From: Actinorhabdospora filicis
GTDB lineage: Bacteria; Actinomycetota; Actinomycetes; Mycobacteriales; Micromonosporaceae
Reading direction: 5' to 3'
DNA: 64,000 nucleotides
NCBI RefSeq assembly: GCF_030269765.1
Contig: NZ_BSTX01000003.1
Location: 682,001-746,000, forward strand
Part shown: in pieces, positions 24,391-32,114 of the stretch
Layout of the letters: each line of letters starts with the position of its first letter
Numbering within the stretch: the stretch's first letter is position 1
The notes under the pieces: generated by a model
Database searches by the model: none
What the model was told of the DNA's origin: nothing
Seen by the model: the letters and a program-made list of their open reading frames with translations, nothing else
Translations under genes and position numbers: made by a program

Positions 24391-25746
24391 GTGTTGACCG
24401 AGGACGGCATGTACGAGGCGGTGTCCAGCCGCGACGCCCGCTTCGACGGCGAGTTCTTCTTCGCCGTCACCACCACCGGCATCTACTGCCGCCCGAGCTG
24501 CCCGGCCACCACGCCCAAACGCGGCAACGTGCGCTTCTACACCACGGCCGCCGCCGCGCAGGGCTCCGGCTTCCGCGCCTGCCGCCGCTGCCGCCCGGAC
24601 GCCGTCCCCGGCTCGGCCGCCTGGAACGTGCGGGCCGACATCGTGGGACGCGCCATGCGCCTCATCGGCGACGGCGTCGTCGACCGCGAGGGCGTCCCCG
24701 GGCTCGCCGCGCGCCTCGCCTACAGCCCCCGCCAAGTGCAGCGGCAGCTCAATGCCGAGGTCGGCGCGGGACCCATCGCGCTCGCCCGCGCCCAGCGCGC
24801 CCACACCGCCCGCGTGCTGCTCCAGACCACCGCGATGCCGGCCGGGTCGGTGGCCTTCGCCGCCGGATTCGCCTCGATCCGCCAGTTCAACGACACCGTC
24901 AAAGAGGTCTACGGCCTCACCCCCACCGACCTGCGCGCCGCCCGCACCGGGCGCCCCGCCCGCGGCGCCGAGCCCTGCCCGGGCGGCATCGCGCTGCGCA
25001 TGGCCTACCGCGGCGAATACGACGCCGCCGGGGTCTTCGACCACCTCGCCGCCCGCCTCATCCCCGGCGTCGAGGAGATCACCGGCGAGCGCGGCGCCCG
25101 CACCTACCGCCGCACCCTCACGCTCCCCGCCGGGACCGGGCTCGCCGAGGTCGACGAACGCGCCGGACGCGGCTGGCTCGACGCCCGCCTGCGCCTGAGC
25201 GACCCGCGCGACCTGACCACCGCCACCTACCGCGTCCGCCGCCTCTTCGACCTCGACGCCGATCCCGCCGCCGTCGCCGACCGCCTCGGCGGCGACCCGC
25301 TGCTGGCGCCCCTGGTGGCCGCGCGGCCCGGCGTCCGCTCGCCCGGCGCGGTCGACCCGCACGAGGCGGCCATCGCCGCGGTGGCCGGACGCTCGCTCGC
25401 CGGGCTCGTCGCCCGTCACGGCGAACCGCTCGACGAGCCCACCGGCGGTCTCACCCACCGCTTCCCCGCCGCCGGGGCGCTCACCGGCGAGGACGGCGTG
25501 GTCGGTGCGCTCGCCACCGCGCTGACCTCCGGGCGGCTGCGCCTCGACCCGGGCGCCGACCGGGCGGAGGCCGAGCGCGAGCTGGCCGCGTTCCCGATCG
25601 GCCCGCGCACCGCCGGGTACATCCGGATGCGCGCCCTCGGCGACCCCGACGTCCTGCTGGCCGAGGTCGACGGGGACGCCTGGCGGCCCTGGCGCTCCTA
25701 TGCGACGCACCTGCTCAACACCGCGTCCGAAAACCGCCAGCACTAG
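24391..25746 (+). CDS. Ada/AlkA fusion: methyl-phosphotriester sensor-regulator with eroded glycosylase domain
   Basis: This is a 451-residue fusion. Residues 10-70 are the Ada Zn/methyl-acceptor domain with all four cysteines (Cys33 and Cys37 in YCRPSC, Cys64 and Cys67 in CRRC). Residues 80-190 are an AraC-type helix-turn-helix (LAYSPRQVQRQLNAEVG, MPAGSVAFAAGFASIRQFND). Then comes an AlkA-like N-domain (ALRMAYRGEYDAAGVFDHL). The C-terminal glycosylase part is short: the usual GQQVSxxAA segment is missing, the LPGIGPWTA hairpin reads FPIGPRTA, and the segment normally carrying the catalytic Asp is deleted. GTG 24391 follows a CATCAT/6-nt leaderless-like arrangement; TTG 24394 and ATG 24409 are alternatives. 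It likely activates the genes downstream. Confidence 0.8.
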   Translation: MLTEDGMYEAVSSRDARFDGEFFFAVTTTGIYCRPSCPATTPKRGNVRFYTTAAAAQGSGFRACRRCRPDAVPGSAAWNVRADIVGRAMRLIGDGVVDREGVPGLAARLAYSPRQVQRQLNAEVGAGPIALARAQRAHTARVLLQTTAMPAGSVAFAAGFASIRQFNDTVKEVYGLTPTDLRAARTGRPARGAEPCPGGIALRMAYRGEYDAAGVFDHLAARLIPGVEEITGERGARTYRRTLTLPAGTGLAEVDERAGRGWLDARLRLSDPRDLTTATYRVRRLFDLDADPAAVADRLGGDPLLAPLVAARPGVRSPGAVDPHEAAIAAVAGRSLAGLVARHGEPLDEPTGGLTHRFPAAGALTGEDGVVGALATALTSGRLRLDPGADRAEAERELAAFPIGPRTAGYIRMRALGDPDVLLAEVDGDAWRPWRSYATHLLNTASENRQH

Positions 25747-25808
25747 CCCGTCGATCGCGCCAGACTTGGCTTCTCAAGAGGAAGAACGTCTGAGAGGAGC
25801 CGGTCGAC

Positions 25809-26297
25809 ATGGCCGTCTACACGATCATCGACAGCCCGCTCGGCGAGCTCACGCTCACCGCCACCACCGCCGGGCTGTCCTCGCTGTCCATGCCCGGGCA
25901 GAAGAACCCCGTCTCCATCGAGGGCATGACCCGCGACGACGCGGCCTTCACCGAGGCCGTCCGTCAGCTGCGCGAGTACTTCGCCGGTGAGCGCACCACC
26001 TTCGAGCTGGCCTACGACGTGTCCGGCAGCGAGTTCCAGACCCGGATCTGGGACGCCCTGGACGCCATCCCGCACGGCACCACCGTCTCCTATGGACGGC
26101 TGGCGGCGAGCATCGGCCTGCCGCGCGAGCGCGTCCAGGCCCTCGGCGCGGCGGTCGGCGCGAACCCGCTGCTGCTGGTCCGCCCCTGCCACCGCGTCAT
26201 CGGCGCCGACGGCGCGATGCGCGGCTACGCCGCCGGGATCCCGCGCAAGGAATGGCTGCTCGGCCACGAGGGCGCCATCCAGCCCACCCTGATCTGA
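25809..26297 (+). CDS. ogt: Methylated-DNA-protein-cysteine methyltransferase
   Basis: This encodes 162 residues, usual length for Ogt. The active-site motif is PCHRVIG with acceptor Cys127; the Asn hinge (GANP) and the helix-turn-helix segment (TVSYGRLAASIGLPRERVQALG) are present. It removes alkyl groups from O6-alkylguanine in one suicidal transfer. The ATG at 25809 follows a GAGAGGAG ribosome-binding site. It is 62 nt after the Ada/AlkA gene and heads the rest of the alkylation cluster. Confidence 0.95.
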   Translation: MAVYTIIDSPLGELTLTATTAGLSSLSMPGQKNPVSIEGMTRDDAAFTEAVRQLREYFAGERTTFELAYDVSGSEFQTRIWDALDAIPHGTTVSYGRLAASIGLPRERVQALGAAVGANPLLLVRPCHRVIGADGAMRGYAAGIPRKEWLLGHEGAIQPTLI

Positions 26298-26309
26298 GCC
26301 GAGGACACC

Positions 26310-26990
26310 ATGACCTGGACCGACCTCCCGGGCGAACTCGACGCGCACGGACTCGCCGAGACGCCCCGGCTCATCACCGACGAAGAGGGCCGCGAGCTCG
26401 CGGCCCTCTTCGGCCGGGACGAGCTGTTCCGCACCACCGTCGACATGGCCCGCCACCGCTTCGGCGAGGGCCGCTACCGCTACTTCACCCACGACCTGCC
26501 GCCGCTGGTGGCGAAGCTGCGCGAGGAGCTGTGGCCGCGGCTGCTCCCGATCGCCCGCGACTGGGCGCAGCGGCTGGGACGTCCCGCGCCCTGGCCGGAC
26601 TCCCTCGCCGAGTGGATCGCGATGTGCCACGCGGCCGGGCAGGACCGCTCCGCGCAGATCCTGCTGCGCTACGAGACCGGCGGCTGGAACGCGCTGCACC
26701 GCGACGTCTTCGGGGACCTGGTGTTCCCGATGCAGGTGGTGATCGGCCTCGACGAGTACGGCGCCGACTACACCGGCGGCGAGTTCATGCTGGTCGAGCA
26801 GCGCGCCCGCGCCCAGTCGCGCGGCACCGTCCGTCCACTGCGGATGGGGCACGGGCTGGTGTTCACCACCCGCGACCGGCCGGTGCGCTCGGCCCGGGGC
26901 TGGTCGGCGGGCGCGGTCCGGCACGGGGTGAGCGTGGTCCGAAGTGGACGCCGCCACGCCCTCGGCCTCGTCTTCCACGACGCGACATGA
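26310..26990 (+). CDS. 2-oxoglutarate/Fe(II)-dependent oxygenase (alkylation cluster)
   Basis: This encodes 226 residues. The iron-binding HxD pair is His130 and Asp132 in NALHRDVFGDLVFP, with the distal His and 2-oxoglutarate Arg in the C-terminal stretch VRHGVSVVRSGRRHALGLVFH. TGGEFMLVEQRARAQS is typical of a bacterial group that accompanies ada and ogt genes and is distinct from classical AlkB. The ATG lies 12 nt after ogt and the stop overlaps the next start (ATGA). Its role is probably oxidative dealkylation of nucleic acid or another repair-related hydroxylation; substrate not proven. Confidence 0.82.
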   Translation: MTWTDLPGELDAHGLAETPRLITDEEGRELAALFGRDELFRTTVDMARHRFGEGRYRYFTHDLPPLVAKLREELWPRLLPIARDWAQRLGRPAPWPDSLAEWIAMCHAAGQDRSAQILLRYETGGWNALHRDVFGDLVFPMQVVIGLDEYGADYTGGEFMLVEQRARAQSRGTVRPLRMGHGLVFTTRDRPVRSARGWSAGAVRHGVSVVRSGRRHALGLVFHDAT

Positions 26991-27652
26991 GTTACGTGCT
27001 CATCGGCCCCGACGGCCGTCCCCACCCCAGCCCGGTGCCCGGCCGCCTCGGCGGGCACCGGCGGGGCCGCCTCTACGGGCGCCTCGACTGCCCCTCGGCC
27101 CTGCGCGCGATCGCGCGCGGCGGCTACGTCCGCCACCGCGTCTTCTTCGCCGACGAGGCCACCGCCGTGGCGGCCGGGTACCGCCCGTGCGCGGTGTGCC
27201 TGCCGGAGGAGTACGCCTCCTGGAAGGACGCCGCGCCCACCCCCGGGGAGGTGGCGGCGATGCGGGACCTGCTGGCCGGCGCCCGCACCATCGCCATCGG
27301 CCACGGCCGGGACGCCGCCTCGCTCGCCGCCGTCCGGGCCGTCCTGGGCTTCGGCAAGGAGGTCCTGGCGGTGGTCGACTGGCCCGAGACGGCCGCCTCG
27401 TGGCTGCGCCCGGCCAGGCGCCTTACCGCCCAGATCCCCGACGCCTGGGTCATCGCGGGCGAACCGGCGGGCTGGTCGGGAATGGTCGGCAGGCTGTGGA
27501 ACGACACCCCCTGGAACCCCGCCCGCACCTTCGGCTTCGCCGCGCAGGCCACGGTGGATGGAGTACCGCCGCTCGCCGTGGCCGGGATGCGCGGTGTGAC
27601 CAGGGGAGGCGGTACCTGGGAGCTGGGCGCGGGCTGGCTGGTGGAGCGGTGA
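26987..27652 (+). CDS. Ada-type metal-binding-domain protein with unassigned C-terminal domain
   Basis: This encodes 221 residues, coupled to the oxygenase by ATGA. Residues about 25-85 resemble the Ada Zn domain: YGRLDCPSALRAIARGGY, VFFADEATAVAAGYRPCAVCLPEEY. Three cysteines remain (DCPS and PCAVC); the second Cys of YCRPSC is lost. The C-terminal 130 residues look like an alpha/beta domain (ARTIAIGHGRDAASLAAVRA, EVLAVVDWPETA, PWNPARTFGFAAQA) I do not recognise. There is no helix-turn-helix. It could be a methylation-damage sensor or a protein that uses the Ada domain for binding only. Confidence 0.65.
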   Translation: MSYVLIGPDGRPHPSPVPGRLGGHRRGRLYGRLDCPSALRAIARGGYVRHRVFFADEATAVAAGYRPCAVCLPEEYASWKDAAPTPGEVAAMRDLLAGARTIAIGHGRDAASLAAVRAVLGFGKEVLAVVDWPETAASWLRPARRLTAQIPDAWVIAGEPAGWSGMVGRLWNDTPWNPARTFGFAAQATVDGVPPLAVAGMRGVTRGGGTWELGAGWLVER

Positions 27653-27656
27653 GGCG

Positions 27657-28808
27657 TCAGTGGAGCCGCCGGGCGAAGAACTCCGCGATCCACTCACGCT
27701 GGAGCCGGACCGAGACGCGCGGCTCGATCGTCCCGAGTTGCTCGGCGAAAAGGCCGGGGTTCCCGATCGCCCGGCCGATGTCCGGTAGCAGCCACTGGAG
27801 GTCGGCGAGCGACCACACGCCCGCGCCGGGCAGCGCGCGTTCGCGCACCGGGTGATCGCACGCCGCGGTGAACGCCGCCCAGTACGGGTCCTCCTCGGGC
27901 ACCCGGATCGCCATCAGCGGCTGCCGCAGCCCCGTCTCGTGGAAGGACACGATCGGCTCCCGCCGCTCCTCGCCCCAGCTGAGCCCGACGTCGCCGGTGA
28001 CGACGGCGCGCACGCGCTCATCGCGGTGGGCGGTCTCCATCGCGCCCAGTCCGCCGCCGGTGAAGGCGCCCAGGACGCCGATCCGCGCGGGATCGATGAG
28101 CCGCCCGAGCCCGCGTGGCGGCGGCGCCTCGCCCTCGCCCGGATCCCCGCCGGAGGCCAGGACCTCCATCGCGGTCAGCACGGTGGAGGAGTCGTCGCTC
28201 CAGCAGCGCAGTGTCTTGCGCAGCCACGGATACGGATCGGCGGGCATCGTGTCGGCGAGCGGATCGGGGAACCGCCCGTCGGGGAACTCGACCCGGACCT
28301 CGTAGGTGTGGTCGACGGTGACGGTGACGAATCCGCGCGAGGCGAGGTCCTGGACGACGCAGCTCCACGCGTCGCGGGTGGTGAAGTGCCCGGGTGTGGC
28401 CAGCAGGACCGGACGGCGCCCGAGCGCCGTGAGCGGCGTGGCGTTCATCCGCGCGGGGGTGCCGACGTCGTCCCAGGCCACCGACCCCGGCGGGATGCCC
28501 TCGATGCCGCCCTCGCCGTCGAGCCAGTCGCCGAACCTGGGGGAGAAGACCCGGGCGGGTTCACCGCCGCCGTGCCGGGCGGGATAGCAGACGCTGATCA
28601 TGAGCTCCCGGTACGACCCGGGAAGCCACGGGTCGCGGCGGGTGCGGTCGACCAGGTGGAGGTGGGCGCGCCCGACCGGGAAGGGGCCGGAGAGCGGGGG
28701 AGCCGAGGGCCGGAACCGGGCCGCGGCCGCGGAGGCGGGGACGGCTGCGGTCGTGGCGGCGAGGGCCGCGAGTCCGGTGGCGGTGAGCACCGCCCGTCGT
28801 GTGGTCAT
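27657..28808 (-). CDS. PAF-acetylhydrolase-like alpha/beta hydrolase lacking Ser and His of the triad
   Basis: This encodes 383 residues with a Tat-like signal (TTRRAVLTATGLAALAATTAAVPASA). The fold matches actinobacterial PAF-acetylhydrolase-like esterases: DLASRGFVTVTVDHTYEVRVEFPDG in the core. But the nucleophile elbow, normally GHSFGG, reads GAFTGG, so Ser is replaced by Phe; and the usual GHYSFTD segment carrying the catalytic His reads GVWSLAD. Asp of the GD motif remains. It is therefore probably catalytically dead as a serine hydrolase and may bind a lipid or act as a decoy. Convergent with the alkylation cluster, 4 nt apart. Confidence 0.75.
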   Translation of the reverse strand: MTTRRAVLTATGLAALAATTAAVPASAAAARFRPSAPPLSGPFPVGRAHLHLVDRTRRDPWLPGSYRELMISVCYPARHGGGEPARVFSPRFGDWLDGEGGIEGIPPGSVAWDDVGTPARMNATPLTALGRRPVLLATPGHFTTRDAWSCVVQDLASRGFVTVTVDHTYEVRVEFPDGRFPDPLADTMPADPYPWLRKTLRCWSDDSSTVLTAMEVLASGGDPGEGEAPPPRGLGRLIDPARIGVLGAFTGGGLGAMETAHRDERVRAVVTGDVGLSWGEERREPIVSFHETGLRQPLMAIRVPEEDPYWAAFTAACDHPVRERALPGAGVWSLADLQWLLPDIGRAIGNPGLFAEQLGTIEPRVSVRLQREWIAEFFARRLH

Positions 28809-28870
28809 GCCCCGACACTGCCGTGAGTGGACTGTGCCGGGGCTGAGTCATCCTGTGCGGCGGCTGAGAG

Positions 28871-30364
28871 TCACCCGCAGCTGAGCGCGCCCGGTGAGCC
28901 GGTGCGGAAGTAGCGCACCAGCATCGCCGCGCAGCCGGGCTTGTACAGCACCGACACGTGCACGTCGTCCTCGACGGTGACCACCGTCCCGCCGATCGCG
29001 TCGCGCATGTCGAGGGTCCACTGGTAGGGCGTGACGGCCTCGTAGCGGTGCCCGGACAGCACCAGCGAGCCCGGTGACCAGCGCTCGGACTGCGGGGCCG
29101 GACGCACCCAGCCGGCGCAGTCGCTCACCGGCGGGATCAGCCGTCCCGTCACCGGCTCGGCGGCCACGTGCGCGTTGTACGCCGACCACGTCGAGCCGAA
29201 GTCGCGGGGCGCGACGTCGTCGTTGCAGAACACCCCCCGCTGCATCGCCCGGTTCTCCGTCGAGGGCGCGCCCGGCGGCGGTGGCGTGGGGGACGCGAAG
29301 ATCGACGCGATCGACGGCGGCGCGACGGGCCCGGTGGCGTCGCGCAGTTCCCGCAGCGCGCCGAACATGTACTCCCAGTACGAGGAGTCGCCCGCCGCCA
29401 CCAGCGACACCACGAACCCCCCGACCGGCGCGGGCACGTTGGTGTACACGCGCGGATGGGCGTCCAGATCGGCCTGGAGCGCCGATAGGGACGCCACGAC
29501 CTCCGTGCCGGTGTCGCCGAAGCCGCCGTCCTTCCCGGCCGCCCAGTCGGCGAAGCGCAGGAAGTCGGCGTGCCCGGCCTTCGAGCGCAGCGCGTTGAAC
29601 GCGTCCATCCGGAACGTGGGCGGCATGACGCTGTCCAGCCACATCCGCTCCACCCGGCGCGGGAACAGCGAGCGGTAGGCGGCGCCCAGGCCGGTCCCGC
29701 CGGAGACGCCGATGAACGACAGGCGCGACTCGCCCAGGGCGGCGCGGACGGCGTCCATGTCGCGCGCCTCGTTTCCGACGCTGAGGTTGCGGTAGAACTC
29801 CCGGTCGGCGTTGAGGCAGGCGGCGTTGGCCGCCACCGTCGCGTCGTAGGCGGCGCGCGTGTCGGCCTCGGTGAACGGCGTGGACACCTGCGGCCGCGTC
29901 GGCGGCAGGTCGCACTCGCGGGAGGTGCTGTAGTTGACCCCGCGCGGGTCGATGCCGATGACGTCGTACTCGTCCATCAGCGCGTCGACGTTGCCGGTGA
30001 GCGCCAGCTCGTGCGGCATCAGGTAGCCGAAGCCGCCGGGGCCGCCCGGGTTGGTGGCCAGGATCCCGCGCCGGTGCGCGGGATCGGCCGCCCGGACCCG
30101 GGTGAACGCGATGGTGATCTTCCGGCCGCGCGGGCGGTCGTAGTCGAGGGGGACCTGGACCGTGCCGCAGTCGGTGCGGGCCATGATCGCCCGGAAGGCG
30201 CCCTCACCGCCCGCGGGCACGCCGAGCCAGTGCAGGACGTCGTCGGAGTAGGCCGGGCACGGCGCCCAGGAGACGGTGGGGGAGGAGGCCGCGGCGGGCA
30301 CCGCGGTGAGGGTGACGGCGAGCAGGGCCGCGCCCAGCGCGGCTGCCGTCCTATGTGGATTCAT
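28871..30364 (-). CDS. Secreted TAP-like serine peptidase, tandem copy 1
   Basis: This encodes 497 residues from the ATG at 30364, with signal peptide NPHRTAAALGAALLAVTLTAVPAAA. It has an alpha/beta-hydrolase fold of the Streptomyces SlpD/SlpE and tripeptidyl-aminopeptidase type: substrate-binding loop NPGGPGGFGY, DPRGVNYST, nucleophile Ser in FIGVSGGTGLG, and a C-terminal TAP domain with VLSGHRYEAVTPYQW and catalytic His in DDVHVSVL. Conserved cysteines (CPAY, DCGTV, CDLP, CAGW) suggest disulfides. It probably trims N-terminal peptides outside the cell. CAGGCT precedes the ATG by 6 nt with no ribosome-binding site. The closest relatives are the two neighbours. Confidence 0.88.
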   Translation of the reverse strand: MNPHRTAAALGAALLAVTLTAVPAAASSPTVSWAPCPAYSDDVLHWLGVPAGGEGAFRAIMARTDCGTVQVPLDYDRPRGRKITIAFTRVRAADPAHRRGILATNPGGPGGFGYLMPHELALTGNVDALMDEYDVIGIDPRGVNYSTSRECDLPPTRPQVSTPFTEADTRAAYDATVAANAACLNADREFYRNLSVGNEARDMDAVRAALGESRLSFIGVSGGTGLGAAYRSLFPRRVERMWLDSVMPPTFRMDAFNALRSKAGHADFLRFADWAAGKDGGFGDTGTEVVASLSALQADLDAHPRVYTNVPAPVGGFVVSLVAAGDSSYWEYMFGALRELRDATGPVAPPSIASIFASPTPPPPGAPSTENRAMQRGVFCNDDVAPRDFGSTWSAYNAHVAAEPVTGRLIPPVSDCAGWVRPAPQSERWSPGSLVLSGHRYEAVTPYQWTLDMRDAIGGTVVTVEDDVHVSVLYKPGCAAMLVRYFRTGSPGALSCG

Positions 30365-30440
30365 GCCGGAAGCCTGCCCGGCGGCCCGTGCGCGCGACGT
30401 CGAACCGGGGTCGGAAAGATCGCTCAGACCCAGGTCGTAA

Positions 30441-30477
30441 GCGCGGCCCACCATCCCTTAGGGACGGTGGGCCGCGC
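30441..30477. terminator. Long terminator hairpin after TAP-like copy 2
   Basis: 17-nt arms (GCGCGGCCCACCATCCC / GGGACGGTGGGCCGCGC) with one mismatch and a 3-nt loop, located just past the copy 2 stop. A palindrome CCCCTAGGGG lies between the hairpin and the stop. Confidence 0.8.
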
Positions 30478-30488
30478 TCCCCTAGGGG

Positions 30489-31991
30489 TCAGCCGCAGGA
30501 GCGCCCGCCGGGCGAGCCGGTGGCGAAGTACGCCACGATCAGCGCCGCGCAGGACGGGGTGTAGGCCGCCGAGGTGTGTTCGTCGTCCTCGACGGTCACC
30601 AGCGCGCCGCCGATCGCGTCGCGGGTCTCCAGTGCCCACTCATAGGGAGTCTTGTACTCGTAGCGGTGCCCGGACAGCACCAGTGAGCCGCCGGTCCACC
30701 ACACCGGCTCGGGCCGGGCGGCCAGCGGCCAGCCCGCGCACATCAGGACCGGGTCGCTCAGCCGCCCGGTGACCGGCTCGGAGGCCAGCCGCGCCCGGTA
30801 GGCCGACCAGGCCGAGCCGAAGTCGTGCGGCGAGGCGTCCATGTTGCACAGGATCGCCCGCTGGGCCGCGAGGTTGTCGATCACCGGCGTGCCCGGCGGG
30901 GCCGGTGCCTCCTCGGCGTAGAAGGCCGACAGGGACGCCGGGGCGTTCGGCCCGGTGGCCGCGCGCAGGTCCCGCAGCGCGCCCGCGCCGAACTCCCACG
31001 CGGCCTCGGTGAGCCCGGACAGCCGCGCGGCGGTCATGCCGTCCACGGCGAAGGGCAGGTCGGCGAAGACGCGCGGGTGGGCGTCCAGATCCGCCTGGAG
31101 GGCGGCGATCGAGGACGCCACCCGCGCGGTGGTCGTCCCGAAGCCGTAGTCGGCGTCGCGTCCCGCCAGCCAGGCGGCCATCCGCCGGAAGTCGGCGTGG
31201 CGGGCGCGCGAGCGGTCGGCGGTGAAATCGGCCGTGCCCAGGACCGGCGGCAGGACGCTGTCCAGCCACATCCGCTCCACCCGGCGCGGGTACATCGTCC
31301 GGTACCGCGCGCCCAGGCCCGTCCCCGCCGAGATGCCGTAGAACGACAGGCGCGACTCGCCCAGGGCGGCGCGGACGGCGTCCATGTCGCGGGCCTCGTC
31401 GGAGACGGTCACGTGCGCGAAGAACTCCGGGTCCTTTGCCACACACGCCGTGTTGGCCGCCGCGACCGCCGCGTAGGTCGCACGCGCGGAGGCCTCGGTG
31501 ACCGTGCCCGGCGGGGACGTCGGCGGCAGCGCGCAGTCCAGGGATGTGCTGTAGCCGGTACCGCGCGGGTCGAGGCCGATCACGTCGTAGCGGTCGCCGA
31601 GCGCGTTGAGGTTCCCGGTGAGCGCCAGCTCGAAGGGCGTCAGGTAGCCCATGCTGCCCGGCCCGCCCGGATTGGTGGCCAGGACGCCGGCCCGCTCGGC
31701 CGGTTTCGCCGCCCGGACCCGGGTCAGCGCCAGGGTGATCGAGCGTCCCCGGGGACGCTCGTGGTCGAGCGGGACCCGGATCGTCCCGCAGTCGGTGCGC
31801 GCCAGCAGCGCGCGGAACACCGGCACCTGGTCGGCGCCCAGCCCCAGGTAGGACAGGACCTCGTCGGAGTACTCCGGGCAGGCGCCCCACACGATCGGCG
31901 CGGCCCCGGCGTCGGCCGCCGCGGCCGGGGCGGGCACGGCGGCGACGGCGAGAAGGGCCGCGCCCAGCGCGGCCTTCCACTGATGCTTCAT
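30489..31991 (-). CDS. Secreted TAP-like serine peptidase, tandem copy 2
   Basis: This encodes 500 residues. Signal peptide KHQWKAALGAALLAVAAVPAPAAAA; then CPEYSDEVL, NPGGPGSMGY, DPRGTGYSTS, nucleophile Ser in FYGISAGTGLG, and the TAP C-terminal domain VLSGHRYEYKTPYEW with His in DDEHTSAAY. It is strongly similar to copy 1 over its whole length, clearly a gene duplicate. It has its own terminator, so the copies are separate transcription units. The start context CAGGCT with 8 nt to ATG resembles copy 1. Confidence 0.88.
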   Translation of the reverse strand: MKHQWKAALGAALLAVAAVPAPAAAADAGAAPIVWGACPEYSDEVLSYLGLGADQVPVFRALLARTDCGTIRVPLDHERPRGRSITLALTRVRAAKPAERAGVLATNPGGPGSMGYLTPFELALTGNLNALGDRYDVIGLDPRGTGYSTSLDCALPPTSPPGTVTEASARATYAAVAAANTACVAKDPEFFAHVTVSDEARDMDAVRAALGESRLSFYGISAGTGLGARYRTMYPRRVERMWLDSVLPPVLGTADFTADRSRARHADFRRMAAWLAGRDADYGFGTTTARVASSIAALQADLDAHPRVFADLPFAVDGMTAARLSGLTEAAWEFGAGALRDLRAATGPNAPASLSAFYAEEAPAPPGTPVIDNLAAQRAILCNMDASPHDFGSAWSAYRARLASEPVTGRLSDPVLMCAGWPLAARPEPVWWTGGSLVLSGHRYEYKTPYEWALETRDAIGGALVTVEDDEHTSAAYTPSCAALIVAYFATGSPGGRSCG

Positions 31992-32075
31992 ACCCGGAAA
32001 GCCTGCCGTCCGGGCCCCCTTGAACGCCTCGCTCCCGGGAGCCAGGTTTCCCTACGCCCCAGGGCGCAAGAAAGA

Positions 32076-32103
32076 CGGGCCCGCCCCCTAGGGGACGGGC
32101 CCG
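32076..32103. terminator. Terminator hairpin after TAP-like copy 3
   Basis: The arms CGGGCCCGCCCC and GGGGACGGGCCCG pair with one bulged base; the hairpin lies 12 nt beyond the stop at 32115. Confidence 0.75.
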
Positions 32104-32114
32104 CGCGAACCGTT

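Noticed and set aside
27657..28808. Calling the PAF-acetylhydrolase-like protein an active esterase
   Set aside because: The nucleophile Ser and catalytic His positions are occupied by Phe and Val, so activity should not be asserted from family membership.
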